DNA from: Diploscapter coronatus
Taxonomy: Eukaryota; Nematoda; Chromadorea; Rhabditida; Rhabditidae
NCBI GenBank assembly: GCA_964036155.1
Contig: OZ038423.1
Location: 65,177,249-65,241,248 of the forward strand
Reading direction: 5' to 3'
Length of the DNA: 64,000 bases
In this document: in pieces, positions 42,728-55,400 of the stretch
How the letters are laid out: the number at the start of each line of letters is the position of its first letter
Position numbering within the stretch: the first letter of the stretch is position 1
Program-made: the position numbers and the translations under genes
The notes under the pieces: model-generated
The model's input: the letters and a program-made list of their open reading frames with translations, nothing else
Told to the model about the DNA's origin: nothing
The model's database searches: none

Positions 42728-43317
42728 ATGAGCGACAGTTGGGTGGTCGATCAAGAATACCTGGCTGTTCTAGAACGAAAGTTGAAGGTTCTGAAAGATC
42801 CGAAGAAGACAACGGCGAAACAGGTGGTCAGCGACATTGCAGCAAGGAAGGAGCATCAGGTTGGTCTGGAATTTGGCTTACCGTCAAACGTTGAAGCGTT
42901 TTCCACCGCAAATATCCCTTATGCGGTGAATGTATTCCACTAGGCTTTCTTTCAATTTCTGTTTGCAGTTTCTGAATCTGCTAACCTCTCCTCAGGACAC
43001 CTCGAACTTAGTGGAGACCTCAATTGCCGGTTTCGACGACAATTTTGTGGACCTGCCTATTCAGCCCAACTACCTCCGACTAAAACTCGCCCCTCAGACC
43101 TGTGCGGTCAGCCAGTCCGAACTTCTTAAACTCACCAAATTCGATCTCAATCAGGTTGATATTTTGAAATGTGTTTTCACGAAAATTCTGAGATTTTGTT
43201 TAGAAAATTCACGAATCATCGGCTCAAAGCGAAGAGCAAAAGGAACCAAAAGAAGCCGCAGATAAAACAGTCTCGGAAAGCGATAAATCGGCAGCTACCA
43301 AGGATAAAGTAGACTAA
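42728..43317 (+). CDS. Small 143-aa protein, unknown function; first gene of likely operon
   Basis: Three exons, 42728-42859, 42969-43154 and 43204-43317, join in phase 0. The N-terminus (VVDQEYLAVLERKLKVLKDP) looks like an amphipathic helix. A middle segment has GFDDNFVDLPIQPNYLRLKL, and the last 37 residues are a Lys/Glu/Ser-rich tail. No signal peptide or membrane segment is visible, so a soluble protein is expected. I do not recognise the family. The stop codon lies only 53 nt before the ATG of the kaptin-like gene on the same strand, which points to shared transcription. Confidence 0.7.
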
Positions 43318-43357
43318 TGGGTACGGCATTTTACTATCATCTTTCTTATTTCTGATA

Positions 43358-43370
43358 TTTTTATTCAGAA
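43358..43370 (+). promoter_or_regulatory. Candidate trans-splice acceptor between two operon genes
   Basis: TTTTTATTCAG ends at 43368, two bases before the ATG at 43371 and 51 nt after the upstream stop codon. There is no room for a normal promoter or cis intron, so a spliced-leader acceptor is the simplest reading. Confidence 0.6.
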
Positions 43371-45952
43371 ATGGAACCGGAAATCGAAGTCACTTTGCAG
43401 CACTTCAATCCGTTCGAAAATTCTAGTCTTCTAGGATTCGTCGAAATCGCTTCAGGTGAATCTTTTTTCTTCAAAAATCATAGAAATATATTATCTTCAA
43501 AAGTGTTATTTATAGTTTTCGTTGTTTGCTCGAATACTACTTTCATTTTAGACGGCCTTCGCAAAAGATTCACTTATTCCGCAAATTTCAACGGCGAATT
43601 TCTGCTTTTGGAAACAAGCAAATCGATTCATCTGAACGAATTGCTGAACGTGAAGAAGACTGACGAAGAGGATGCTCATGAATTGCTGCACTGCTCCACA
43701 GCTACTGCCACTGCAGAGGATGGAAAGGATCTTACTCTCATTGCAACTGTGTGAGTTTAGGAACGTTACATTTCTACAAACTAAAAATGTACTAGTTTCC
43801 TTTTGTAAAATTGTCATTTTTCTACAAATAGAAATGACGAGTATTCGAGAAATAGCCTTTTATTATTATTTTCAGCTGGACCGAAATCAACAAATTCTGC
43901 ATTCCAATTCGATCTTTCTTTGCACTCTTCACAATCGACTCAAATTTGGAAGTGAAACTATTAAAAGAGGTAAACATTTTTAAGCGCAAGCATATTATTT
44001 TATTTTTCAGATTCAACTCGAAGATGAGAATTCCTCGTCGCAAGTGGCCTTCAGCAGCATCCTTCCATTCAGCAATGGATCGGATGCCATTCTCAAATGG
44101 ACTCTCTATCCGAATTCGAGACCTCCTCTCGTTTATTTGGTAGGATTTAATTTCCACTTTCTCTAGAAATATCACAATTTGAATTGAAACTGTTTTGATT
44201 CAGCTGAACGAAAACGGCAACACCATTGTGAAGCAGGAAGTTGATGAGGAAGAAATTGAAAAAGCGACTGATGGTGAGAAGTTGCAAAGGAGGAGTAAAA
44301 TGATTAGTTTATATTTGAGGGGCAGTGATTCGATCCTCTTCACAGGACCATTGGCAGGCACTCGGATTCGACTGCGGAATCATTTCTGTCACTCGATTCG
44401 ATAAACACGACATTCCTCTCATCAGGTAATTTTAGTGACTAGCTAAATTAGTTGAACGAACTTTTACCAGGCCTTAAAGTTTTTGTCGCTCCCATGTTAA
44501 ATATGATAGCGAGAAGAAAGGAGAAATAGAATAAAAACTGCGGTGGAAAACAACGAGAAAAAAGATGAGGTTCCTCGCTTTTTTCTCGTAGTTTGCCACT
44601 GCGCTTCTCCGTGCTATTTCTCATCTCTGCTCGCTATCATCTGTTAACATGGAGTGTCGAAAACTTGAGGCCTGGTTTTTACGAAATTTTGCAAAACTAT
44701 TTTGTCTCTACATACACTTCATTGTCTCCGAGATAAACCCGTGCAAAGAAAGGGGGAAAGAGATACCAGCGAACCTTAGCTATGTGCCTGCTCGTTTTTG
44801 CTCTCTGCTCCCTCTTATTTTCCTCTAGTCTCGATGCGTGCGTCTCGTAGGTTATAGACGCAGAGTGCATATGAAAAGGCTCGTCTCGAGGACAATGGAG
44901 AGTATCTTTCTTTTACTACTATTTTTCCATCTTAAAACCTAGTCAGGTGAACAAAATGCATAGGATAGTAAATGAAAATACGAGGAAAAGAAATTCTAGG
45001 TTCAAGATTTCAATTCTAAGATATTCGTGATTTCCCTATAGTCTTTCTCTAATTTCACACATTTCAGCAAATCTCTGAAAGTGTCAGGAGCTGTTTCGAT
45101 TGTGCAAATTCTTCCTAACAATTCAAATGAGCAAGAGATGAGTGTCCTGATTTCGTCTGTCATCGGGCCTGCAACAATTTGGACATTCAGACACGAGGTA
45201 TTTGCTAGATGCAGTATTTTCTTCGAGTCTATTTTGACAGTTATTCAAATAAGTTCCCAATGAAGTTGCTAGTTCTTCATCCTATCTTCACGATGAAGTA
45301 TTCAGTCTAACTTCATCAAGCTCTCTTCATATTTTTGGAAGAATAAAGATTAAAAAGAATATTTGACAAAATTTTCTTACTAACCTATTATCTCTAACTT
45401 GAAATTGCCAATAATTTGACTTGTGCGAAGTGACTTCATAACTATGATTTCGCTGTGCAATTTACTCCCCATAGGATCTTTGATCTGACGCAAGTTCTCC
45501 ATAGATCAATACTTCATGCAATTTTATTCTCGCTTTTCAGGGAGATAAAATGACTGCTTCCCTGATAGCCACTCTGCACGGCTCTCAAGCCCATGACACA
45601 GTCTGCTGTGCAGCGCTTCTCAATGACAATCTCATGGCTATCGGCACTTATGCAGGGGTTAGAAGATCTTTTATAAAGTCAAAGAAATGATTTGATTTTG
45701 CAGAAAATCCTCTTCTACCGTCCGCCACTTCAATCCCATTCCACTTACAGCCACATTCCCATTCAGTCGAATCTCCAAGTATTGACTGTCTACGATGCGA
45801 AACTACCTATTCTTGCCATGCAGGTACAATATTTCCCTTACTATTTTCTAATATATCTAATTTTGCAGGCGAGCTCTCCAAACGAAATAACCATTCTAAC
45901 AAATTGCGGGATTCATCAACTAAATATTTCACTCGTATCAGATGATTCATAA
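43371..45952 (+). CDS. Kaptin-like beta-propeller protein (candidate KICSTOR subunit)
   Basis: Ten exons give 375 aa: 43371-43455, 43552-43750, 43876-43969, 44011-44139, 44204-44273, 44326-44425, 45068-45197, 45541-45657, 45704-45823, 45869-45952. Segments follow kaptin (KPTN) in order: WQALGFDCGIISV (a propeller blade edge), MSVLISSVIGPATIW, LMAIGTYAGKILFYR, and YDAKLPILAMQ followed by EITILTNCGIHQLNI, matching the kaptin C-terminus where a blade reads PLLAMA and then GVHIL. In vertebrates kaptin is part of KICSTOR, which ties GATOR1 to lysosomes and restrains mTORC1. The overall similarity is low and rests on recalled family pattern, so alternatives are another WD/FG-GAP propeller. Intron 6 (44426-45067) carries a large fold-back repeat. 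Confidence 0.6.
44467..44675. mobile_element. MITE-like fold-back element in the kaptin-like gene
   Basis: About 209 bp that is one long inverted repeat. The ends read CCAGGCCTTAAAGTTTTTG and, reversed, CCAGGCCTCAAGTTTTCG. Inner blocks ATGTTAA..ATGATAGCGAG, GAGAAATAG and GAGAAAAAAG..GAGG also pair with their counterparts right to the centre near 44571. TTTTA flanks both sides, a possible target-site duplication. There is no coding capacity, as expected for a non-autonomous DNA transposon. Confidence 0.8.
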
Positions 45953-45991
45953 TTTATTTATTTTTCTAAAAGCTAAATTATACAAAATAAA
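45953..45991. terminator. Interleaved poly(A) signals of two convergent genes
   Basis: AATAAA for the plus-strand kaptin-like gene is at 45986-45991. For the minus-strand triokinase, AATAAA reads from 45958 to 45953 and again from 45962 to 45957, directly after the kaptin-like stop codon. Only 48 nt separates the two stop codons, so each transcript must end inside or at the edge of the other gene's last exon. Confidence 0.75.
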
Positions 45992-46000
45992 GATTTTACT

Positions 46001-48860
46001 TTATTTCGAGACAGCCTTCCACAGTGCTTCAAGCCAATAGGCAACTGCCTTAGCACCTGCATCTGGCTCGCTTTGCACCTGAAATGATATTATCATTTTT
46101 TATTTTGAAGATACACTTCTAAAAGATTTTGAAATAGTGAGAATTTTCGGTAATGAAATGCGCAACAGGCTAACTAAGTGGTAGCGTGGGTGATAGTAGA
46201 CTTGCTAATGTTATCTTGTCGTTGTTGCTAAATCATGTTATTTCGAATATGTCTTTCTAACCTGTTCGGAAGTGTAACTGGCCCTGCCCACATTCGCCCT
46301 CTGTCCTGCAGTTTCCTCTGCAGCTCGCATCGCGTCCTCGACTGCTTTCAGCCAATTCCCCTCTTCTTCCAAACTTTGACAGGCAGCATTCAAAGCGTCC
46401 ACCTGTAATTTCAGCATTCATCGAAAGCTAATCCTCGCCTCAGGTTCATAAATTCGAGAAAAAAAAATTATATTTTACGTAGGATTTGATTGGCTCTCAT
46501 TTTGTATGTAAAAGAAAATCTATACACACCATTGATCTATCCCCAGGTCTTGCTCCTCCGTACTTCTGCACAGCTTCATTTGCCTGTTTTAATGCAGAAA
46601 TGCACGATTCTTTCGATACCGATTCCTTGAATTCAGTCGACGCAGTGCTCAACATTAGAGCGTAAATCTGAAAAAATATCCTCTCTACAATAATCTAATC
46701 GAGTGTCTTACCGCCCCACTGGTTCCTCCAACCGATTCCTCGAAGATTTCACTGACTTGTCGAAGCAAGCGATATGGATGCGCGAAGTCCAGCTTGTCTT
46801 TCGCGTTGTAAATCGCTAAAATGCGAAAGATCATAATACTTTTCCTTCAAACTGAATTACAACCTTTAGCAGCTGAGGCAAACGTGCTTCCAGAGTCCCC
46901 ATCTCCCGCAGCTCCGTCCAACCTATTCAGCTCGTCTTCTCGTTTCTTCATCTCCTCACACACGCTTTCCATCATTCTTTCGACGAGATTCCCATCTAAA
47001 TTTAGATTGTATCACCAAGATTAGTTTTCTTAAACCAATCCAACCTGCAGTTGGATTTGCGTCTTTCATTTCATCTGTTTCCTTCACTTGCTTTTCTTCC
47101 TCCTTCGTCTTCAAGTCCAATTTGGTGTAGTCCACCTCGGTCACTGTGGAAGGCCTCCAAGCAGGCGCGTTTGTAGGTGCATCTAAAATTTACTCCCCTC
47201 AAAAGTCATAAAATTGTCTAATACCCAAATAGGCCAGGAGATTTTCATCGTACACCCTGAGAATTGTGATCGAAATTCCGTGTCCATCGAGGGATGTCAG
47301 AAATGTGCCAGAATAAAATCGTTTGATCACAAATTCGGCATCTGAAAGATAATTTTTAGTGAAGAAGAGCAATTATTTGCTTACTGCGAGCCCATTGGAT
47401 GATTTCTGCGGTGAGGATGTTCATCTCTAATTGAGATACAGACCCGAGATTGTTCAGCAGCACACAAGTTGGCTCGTCTGAACTAATCATCTCGAAAATT
47501 GTTATATAGAAAAATATTCTACCTTTCTTCAACCGCAGACACTCAGAAATATCCTTCATCAGAGCCGTCGCAACCTCCCTCGCAGATTTGGCGTTTTCCC
47601 TCCTTCTGCCAGACTCTCCATGAATTCCGAGTCCAACTTCCATCTTGTCTTCTTCCAGTCGGAACATTGGTCCTTTCCCAGGCAAGCTGCATGGATACAG
47701 TGATACTCCAAAAGTGCCTGTAAAATAATATGATTTAAAAAGTAACTTCTTCATGCTTACCCAGATTGTTGTTGATTTCTCTGCCGAAATTAGAGATCTG
47801 TTGCAGTGTCAGATTGCTTTCAGCCATTGCACCGGCTATCTGAATGTAATTAATTTAAAAATACTTCAACCACAGCTACTTTCTTCTCACCTTGAGAATA
47901 AGAATAGCGCCAGCCAGTCCTCTTCTGCCAACTCTCGGATTCGGTTCCTTTATTGCAACATCGTCGCCGATTGTGACGATCTATAAGTTTTCATCTTCAA
48001 AGATATCGTATTTTTCAGAATACATTTTTGTCTATGAAAAGTGGCGTTTTTTTTCGAATTGTATTATTCCACTGACCTCTACCACCCCGTTTTCTGCCTT
48101 GAATCGCTCGGCTGCCAGCCCGAAATTCAGCCTGTCTCCAGTGTAATTTATCACGAAGAGAATCGCACCTCCTGAATTCTCATTCTGAATTGAAATTTCG
48201 TAACTCTTTAAATTTAGTGGCCGCAAGTGATTTTTCAAATTTGAGCATTTGCGTTCTCTATCTAAACTCTTACCATTTCCTCTAGTAGCTTCGAGAGCAT
48301 CCTGGACGTGTTTGGAGGGAGGAGAGGCAAAGACATTGCCTGCCACTGCAGCTGTCAGGAAGCCTCGACCAATGTAGCCTGAAGAAATCATTTTCTTCCC
48401 GTTTTTCATGATTTGGCATCAACTCTTTTTTGCCTGTGGAAAGATATGATAGAGAAATTGTTTCAAATAAACAACAGGAAAAGTCACCAGCTGCATATGG
48501 TTCATGACCTGACCCTCCTCCAGCAATTAGAGCGACCCTCTCTCGATGCAAGTGATACGACAGATCTGAACGAAGCACGACACGGCAATTCGACTAAACA
48601 AGAACAATTCGGAGCAAATCGAAATGTAAGCCAGAACCGCCCAGAAAGTTTTTTTTTTTTTTAATTTCGGAAAACAGAACAGAAATGGTCAAAAATCGAC
48701 AGAAACAGAAACCGAGTTTCTGGACGATCCTGATGCAAGCATATCTTACCTCATGAAATCTAGCAGCGTCAGTGCTGAGCACGACTCCTTGCAAGGACTG
48801 ATCGACTGCATCTTCTGGCGAATTGATGAATTTCTTGGTTTTCTGCTGATTGTGAACCAT
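46001..48860 (-). CDS. Triokinase/FMN cyclase (dihydroxyacetone kinase)
   Basis: Fifteen exons give 573 aa (human TKFC is about 575): 48860-48750, 48593-48488, 48378-48274, 48171-48077, 47980-47891, 47839-47761, 47717-47523, 47477-47385, 47341-47225, 47182-47045, 46995-46864, 46815-46712, 46667-46530, 46402-46262, 46078-46001. The DhaK domain has LIAGGGSGHEP, NYTGDRLNFGLA and GLGIHGE, whose histidine covalently binds dihydroxyacetone. The DhaL domain has DGAAGDGDSGSTF, with the aspartates that bind Mg-ATP, and VGGTSGAIYA. The enzyme phosphorylates dihydroxyacetone and glyceraldehyde; the vertebrate protein also makes cyclic FMN from FAD. TTTTCCAG ends 2 nt before the ATG and the upstream WDR74 stop is 288 nt away on the same strand, so operon expression is plausible. 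Confidence 0.95.
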
Positions 48861-49148
48861 TGCTGGAAAAGAATGAATGAATGATAAAATTGCAGGGAAT
48901 CGATAAGGAAATGAACACGAAAATAGACAAATAGTCACTCGATCAAAACAACCAGCAATGGGTCGTTGCAATGCAGTCACAAATTGGTACTGAAAGTGAT
49001 CTCAAATATGTTTATTGACGTTATAACTGAAAAGAGTTCAACAAGAAACAAACCAAATCAACAATGAAGGAATAAAAGAGAATAGAATTTGCAAAGAATA
49101 ACAACTTGTCCGTTTGCAAGTAGCCTATATTCTAGCCTTCAGTCAGAA
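48861..49148. other. Intercistronic spacer between WDR74 and triokinase
   Basis: It holds an AATAAA in the minus sense near 49010-49016, about 135 nt after the WDR74 stop, and then a CAG acceptor next to the triokinase ATG about 150 nt later. The order poly(A) signal, short spacer, acceptor is the arrangement of nematode operons. Confidence 0.5.
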
Positions 49149-52100
49149 TCACACTGCTTCAGGGGCTCTCCTCTTTTTGCCTCTTGCGATCTTCTTCTTC
49201 TTCTTTGGCTCTTCAGCATCAATTGACTAAATTTTCAAAATAATGTGAAAATTTTACTTCTTACTTCTAGATGGTTTTAAAATACGCTTTGGAAAATTAG
49301 TTTAGAACGAACATTTTTGAAGAAAATTGAATTAATTTTTCAGAAAAAGTCGAATTTTATTGCACAACATTTTGAATTACTTCGATGAGATCAGTATCTC
49401 GTCGTTTTCGTGACGGCGGCACCTTCTTTTTCTTTGCGCTCACCACTTCCTAAATGGTACATTTTAAAACTGATTGAGAAGGATGGTTGCAGTCTGATCT
49501 TCAATTTTATAGCTGTGAGTACCTTCCTCCCGAAGTTTTGAAGTGAGTATTTTTCTCCCAGGTGATATTTCTCCTTTTTTCTCTTTTCCTCGCTTTGGGA
49601 GGAAAGTACCCGCAGCTCAATTTTATCATTTAAAAATTTCACCTCCCCATCATCGTCATTATTCTGTTTTCCCCTTGTCCGTTTCGTCTTCCTCTGCTTC
49701 TCTTTCCTCACCTCCACTTTCATTTTCTCCTCTCCCTCCTCTTCCAGATCATCCCAAACTTCATTTCCATTTCCTTCATCGTCACTGCTCGTCGATTCTC
49801 GAACATCACTGTCAGGCTCTTCTTGCTAAAAGTTAATTATTCGATTAAAAATTCAGATGGAAGAATCTTCCAACCTTGATTTCCTTCTCCCAGAACTCAT
49901 CATCTTCCTTCATCCTTTTGTTTAGAATTGACAGATCGTCTCGCAGCAGCACTCGATTCAGCTGCGTTTTGCAGTAGATCTGCAAAAAATGTTTTGGAAA
50001 ATATTCACGCCAAAATTTTTCTAATTTCATCACGATTTTACCCGTAAAGAATCTTAATATTGTTACAAACTGGTAAATATCTTTTGAAAATTTATCTAAC
50101 AAAAGTTTAGAAACTTTGATTGATCATATTTGACCAGAGCCTTCCGACTAAATCAATACTTTGAGAATTGTCTAACCTTATGAACGAGTTTCTTCGTCTG
50201 CAAGTCATGCAGTCTGACGAATCTGTCGATGCCGCAGCTGGCTGCGAGGGGCTCTGTCGGATGGGCTGAGATGCAACGAATCGAGCCTGTCTGACCCTTG
50301 TATTTGCACACCAAATAGCCTGAAAATTTCTACGATTAGCTCGAGAACATTAAACGGTCAACAACTGCAAATTAAGTATCTAAATTGCATTTCCGAAACT
50401 TTGAGAATCAGAATCATTATCAATGCTGATCACTAGATGATCTCTTCAAATCACAATAAATCTACCGACTCAAAATCGGATAAAGTCGAATGTATTGCAA
50501 AAAAAGTAACCTTTGGCTCTGGTATCGAACATGGCCATTTCGCCAGTGGCATTTGCAGCGAGAATGTGGTCGTCCCTGAAGCAGTTGCTGACTGCAGTGA
50601 TGCTTTTGTCCATGAAGGGGATCGTCTTCACCGGACGACGCTGGGCTCGAGGATCGTAGATACGCATCTGAAGAGGTCAACTCATAAACGAAAATAATGA
50701 TTTTAAAATTCTATAAACTCTAAATTTTAAAACGTAGAATTCACGAAACTAAAATTGAACGGCTTTGAACAGGTAGAAAAGATACTTTATAGTTAGAGTC
50801 CTTGAGCTCTCTGCCCTTTTGCAAAAATGCGTTTTTGGTAGAAACGTGGTAGTTTGAAGCCAAAAATTTTAAAGGAAATGCCCTTAAAACCAAAAATATT
50901 ATAAAGTCCACCCCGAGATTGACGATAAGCCCGATGAAATAGTCCTGTGCAAAAAACCAAGTAATATACCCGTGCACAAGCTATATTTCATTCGTGAAAA
51001 TATGTTCATTTTGGGCGATGGATTTTGCGATTTTTAAAACTTGTTTGTATCAAATTAATTTCGTAGCAAGGTTTTTTATAAAAAAAAAAAGTAAATTTAC
51101 CTCGTGCATTTTGGTGGCTTCAATGAGCGTGTCTCTGTTTGCGAGGAACTTGACATCTGTGCAAGCCACGAGCACGTCCAAATCAAGCATAGTTCGACCA
51201 ACCTGAAAATAAAAGACTTGTAGAAATGCGAAACAAAAATCTATAAAATCTTACATTTTTGGCCGACCACTTCTGCTTTCCCTGTTCGATATCCCAAATT
51301 TTGACCAGATTCTTCATTCCTCCAGTCGCCAATTCATTGCCGTTAGATGAAGCTGCAAATTTGTTCGGTGAATAAAAAGTCGAAGGAATGTCTCACTATT
51401 AGCAGCAGCTATATTGTCTCCCACTTTCCACTCCGAGAGCGAATTGCCTTCTCCATTCCATATTCGAACGAGGCCCGATTCGACGCAGGTCAACAGAGAA
51501 TCGCTCAAATCATAAGTATTGGAATATCAATTGATGAACACACATTTTCAACTAATTATTGGAAAAGATAGTTTCGTTGAAAATAACCCGATGTTAATAA
51601 CGCGGAAAATACAGGATCATAGGGGACGAGAGAGTGGACTACTATAAAGGACAGAAAACTCTCTTCATTAGGCATGCTATTTCGTTGAAGGGATGAAAGG
51701 ATTTCAAGGGCCTGCATTTCCCTCTATGCTCGTCGATAATATTACTTATTTTGAAGCCTTTTACCTGCTTTTGTTTCTGTGAAGTCCCTTGACAGCTCCA
51801 CTCCCCCCTTCTATTGTGAACAACGTCTTCTGCGAATTGTCTTTCATATCGTAGATTTTCAGCTTCCGATCGAGTTGAGCAGTTAGCACTTCTGTCTGAA
51901 AATAAAAAGAATAGAAAAAATAATGTCTAAATTTAATAGATTTTAGAAAAATTTTCATATTTTCATCAGAAGGAAAATTTATTTACGACTCCCCTTTAAG
52001 GTAGTGTGTAAAGTAGAAACCTCTCGAAAGTCATGAGTTGATATGTTTTGCTATACATACATGAATTTCATTTTTTTTAAATGCTACTAACATAAGCAAA

Positions 52101-52265
52101 ATTTAATGAACGAATTCCAACCTGTTCTTGATCTCTCCAATTCATGGCAGTGATTTCGTGGTTCTTGGGCTGCAACTCGCGAATGGCATTCAGATTGGTG
52201 AAGCTGTTGTCGCGCAGACTGATCGCCTTCAGGGCGCCTGTAGAGGAGCCCACAAAACAGTCCAT
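49149..52265 (-). CDS. WDR74/Nsa1 homologue, WD-repeat ribosome-assembly factor
   Basis: Eleven exons give 438 aa: 52265-52122, 51895-51765, 51503-51397, 51352-51255, 51202-51101, 50667-50511, 50319-50177, 49979-49875, 49825-49643, 49449-49381, 49226-49149. The order of motifs follows WDR74: DCFVGSSTGALKAISL at the start, VLTAQLDRKLKIYD, SGLVRIWNGEG, LATGGMKNLVKIWDIE, MRIYDPRAQRRPVKT, SIRCISAHPTEPLAASCGIDRFVRLHDL, and YCKTQLNRVLLRDD. A charged C-terminal tail with several basic clusters (KKKKVPPSRKRR, KKKKKIARGKKRR) suits nucleolar targeting. Nsa1/WDR74 takes part in early 60S pre-ribosome maturation. TTTGCAG abuts the ATG directly. Intron 5 (50668-51100) contains copy B of the dispersed repeat. 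Confidence 0.9.
50785..50960 (-). repeat. Dispersed repeat, copy B (inverted relative to copy A)
   Basis: In reverse complement this matches 1560-1735 through the same ordered blocks, including TTTTTTGCACAGGAC near 50956 and TACCAAAAACGCATTTTT near 50835. It lies in WDR74 intron 5. Confidence 0.7.
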
Positions 52266-52499
52266 CTGCAAAGCAAAGAAGTGACGAAGTCATTCGACAC
52301 TTTAGAAGATATGAACTCTTGGAATTCAACCAAGCCTGGCAAATTATAATTTGAACTAAAGACAAGTCTTTATCCGCAAAATAATTGTAAAAAACCACGT
52401 AAAATCCAGATCATCGTAATTGAATCTACCCGCAAAATACAAGAATAAATAATAAAGTGAGTGAAGCCTGCATTGCCATTGAAAAAGTTGTAAATGAGA
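52266..52499. other. Spacer between CABIN1 and WDR74
   Basis: 234 nt between the CABIN1 stop (52500) and the WDR74 start (52265), both on the minus strand. No exact AATAAA was seen in the sense direction, only GATAAA near 52369. A splice acceptor touches the WDR74 ATG. Operon-style processing is possible. Confidence 0.45.
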
Positions 52500-55400
52500 T
52501 CAGGAGTTAGAAGAAGATGCATTCATTTGATGTTGCAAAGCTATGAGATAAGTGAGAAAGTCGTTATGTGTCGAATTGAGTGGAGAGGGGGTGGGAAGGC
52601 GCTGCTGGACCGAGGATGTGGCAGGACGATGCTGAGGTTGAGGCTGAGGCACTGGTTGAACGGGGCGGGATGGCAATTCGTCCGTGTCGACTACACCTGC
52701 TCGACGTTTCTGAGAAATAGAAATTGAGCACTTTGAGGAAGAACTTCTTACCCTCAGCAATTTTTGCTCGTTCTGATTTTCCCTCATCAAAGCATCGGGA
52801 TTCCCGAATGATTTCGTGAGCACTTTCTGTATTGTCTTGTAGGCGAAGAGCAGAGGCAATTTTTCAGGGTTTCGGGGATTGATATTCCTGAAAAATCCTC
52901 TATAAGTGAAAGATGACAAATGAAAACAAAATGGAATAAGTTGTCGACAAAAACTAGACACAGCGTTCTGTACCGTGACGCCAGGAACTTTGCTTTTCTT
53001 CTCCATTTTTCATATCATTTTCCCTTGTCAGAAATAAACAGAATGAAAAATAGAGAACTTTTTTCTGAATTAAAGGTCAGGACGCAATATCAGGAAATAA
53101 ATCGCTCATATGAAAAATGCTTCATTTCTAGATTCTATGAGAAATCTTTCATCTCCCAATAAATGGAACTATTCCCAGGCATAATGATAATGAAACATAT
53201 TCTGCATTAGGACTAACTTACAGATCAATGAAAGGGCAAATTATAAAGAAAAATGAAACATGAGGAAAGAACTTCAATTTTGCACAAAATCCAACTATCT
53301 TGTCTTACTTTACAGTAACAGCCCAGAGCCTTGTGAGTTCATTCCTGGCCCCGAGAACCTTATGCCTTTCCAACTCTGAGAGCATCCAGCAGAGAACTCG
53401 CAGGGAAAACCGAAGCAAAGGAATGTGCAGTCGATCCACGATCCACGTTCTGAAAGAAGAAAACATTCAGTTGTTTCAAATTCACAAACTCACTCGTCTT
53501 TTCTCGCAACGACTTCAATCAACGAGCCGGTCATTGCAGCCACATTGCCGAGGTTCTTCAGTTCTTCGGAAATCTGAAATTTCAGGAAATAAGTGAAAAG
53601 ACAAATCTTCTTTTTTAAGGCTCAAAAATTACGAATCTTTAGGGAAAACTGATAAAGAACCTTTCAAATAATAGGGAAAGTTTGAAATTAACTTTTCGAT
53701 GTGTCTGAGAAAAAGTAGAAATGTAATTTACCTGCAAACCGAGAATAAACAGTCGATAGACGTGATACTGGAAGGAATCGGAGCGATCGACATCCATGCA
53801 CATAATTTGAACGATATTCTGAACGATGGAGATGAAATTTAAATAATGATTTGAAAGATTAATACCGTGAAGAGGGAATCCTCGACCCGTTTCCTTCTGA
53901 AGGCGCATTTGAAGACCTCATCGTATGCCTTGTTCGGCCTCTTGCTGTCCAAATTCATCTCTGCGAGACGGTAATGTGCCTTGATGTGGGGGAAGCGATC
54001 GCATACGACCTGAATTAAATTAATAAAATAATTCGCGGAGATTTAGTTGTTATCATTTTTAGTAATTTTAAAAAGCGCGTATAAAAATCAAATATAAACA
54101 TTCCGGGATTGGTATTCAATTTGGAAGTTTCTTACGTTTGCATTTTTAGAGGAAAAGAACTTCTCATACACATCTAAACAAGCAAGTAAAATGAAAATTA
54201 ATAAATGGTGATTAGTGAGTTCGAAGAAAATTTGTAAAAGAAGCCGGGTAGCCACTAGAAGTGGTCACCTTTAACGTAATAGCATTGATAAGAGAATTTT
54301 TACCACATTATTTCGCTCAAAATGGCTGTTTATGTTTGAGTTCAAATAATTTTTAAATTAATGAAAAGTAACCTCGAATCCCTTGTAGATAAGCGTCCAA
54401 ATATCATTTATCAAGTCAGTGATGAGGGCTAGTTCATTCACCTGCAAATAAATGGAATGATGAAATGTCAACTGACAGCATGAGAGTTGTCAATCCAACC
54501 GAATGACTGACAGTCCCTGCATCGTCGGCATCCGAATCCTGACTCGTCTCCGCGAGTGTCGTCTGCACTGTCAAATCGATCGCTGTTGCCTGTTGGTCTG
54601 GCGATATCGTGAAGAGAGACAAGTTCGAACGAACTACCTGAGATATCACTCATAAAGAATAAACTTCCTATATTTTTGATACAAAATTAAAAGTTTGAAA
54701 AGAAAATTGAAACTGAACACTAGGAATGAAAATTTCGCATCTAATATTTCTAACGGTTAGAGTGAAGAAGGGTTTGACTTCAATAACAAACAACTCACTC
54801 CATGGTTCTGAAATACACGCAAATAGGCGAGAACAGATACGAGTGTGGACAGAGAAGGTGGCTGATTCTGGCTGCAAATAATGAAACTGAATGAGTAGTA
54901 AGAAGATGTGTGTCGTACCTTCTCTTGAGATATTTCCAAGCAGCAGCATGTGCCTGGTAGTGCAACTCTACGGGCTCTATGTTCTGCTGCTTCTTGATGT
55001 TGATCTTCATCGGGTAGTAGAAGTCGTGCAGCTGACACGAACACGCTGCCTCGTAGAAATTCTCCAGGACCTGCAAAATACATTCAATTTATTATTTATT
55101 ATGGTCGTTTAAATTGATAGAAAATGGAATTCCTTGGGTTATTTACCCATTTTACCAACATACTCTACTTTCAAAACGATTGAATTTTTGATTGTGGGAA
55201 GGGCGAATGAATAATCGTAAATTAAAGAAAAGTTAGAAGAATGCTACCTATATTACTTATAATGAGATTTCAAATAAATGATGAGCAAACTACCGTAACG
55301 ATGTTGTAGTCATGCTTTTTGAGTTGCAGCTTGGCGAGGAAGAAATAGCACATCCACTGCAGTTCGCCATATCCCCCCGAGTCAGCCTGCAGCGCCTTTT

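Noticed and set aside
44274..44406. Kaptin-like gene ending at 44404
   Set aside because: That stop appears only if the 52-nt intron 44274-44325 is retained or if the CAG at 44347 is used. The GGCAG acceptor at 44325 keeps the reading that matches kaptin.
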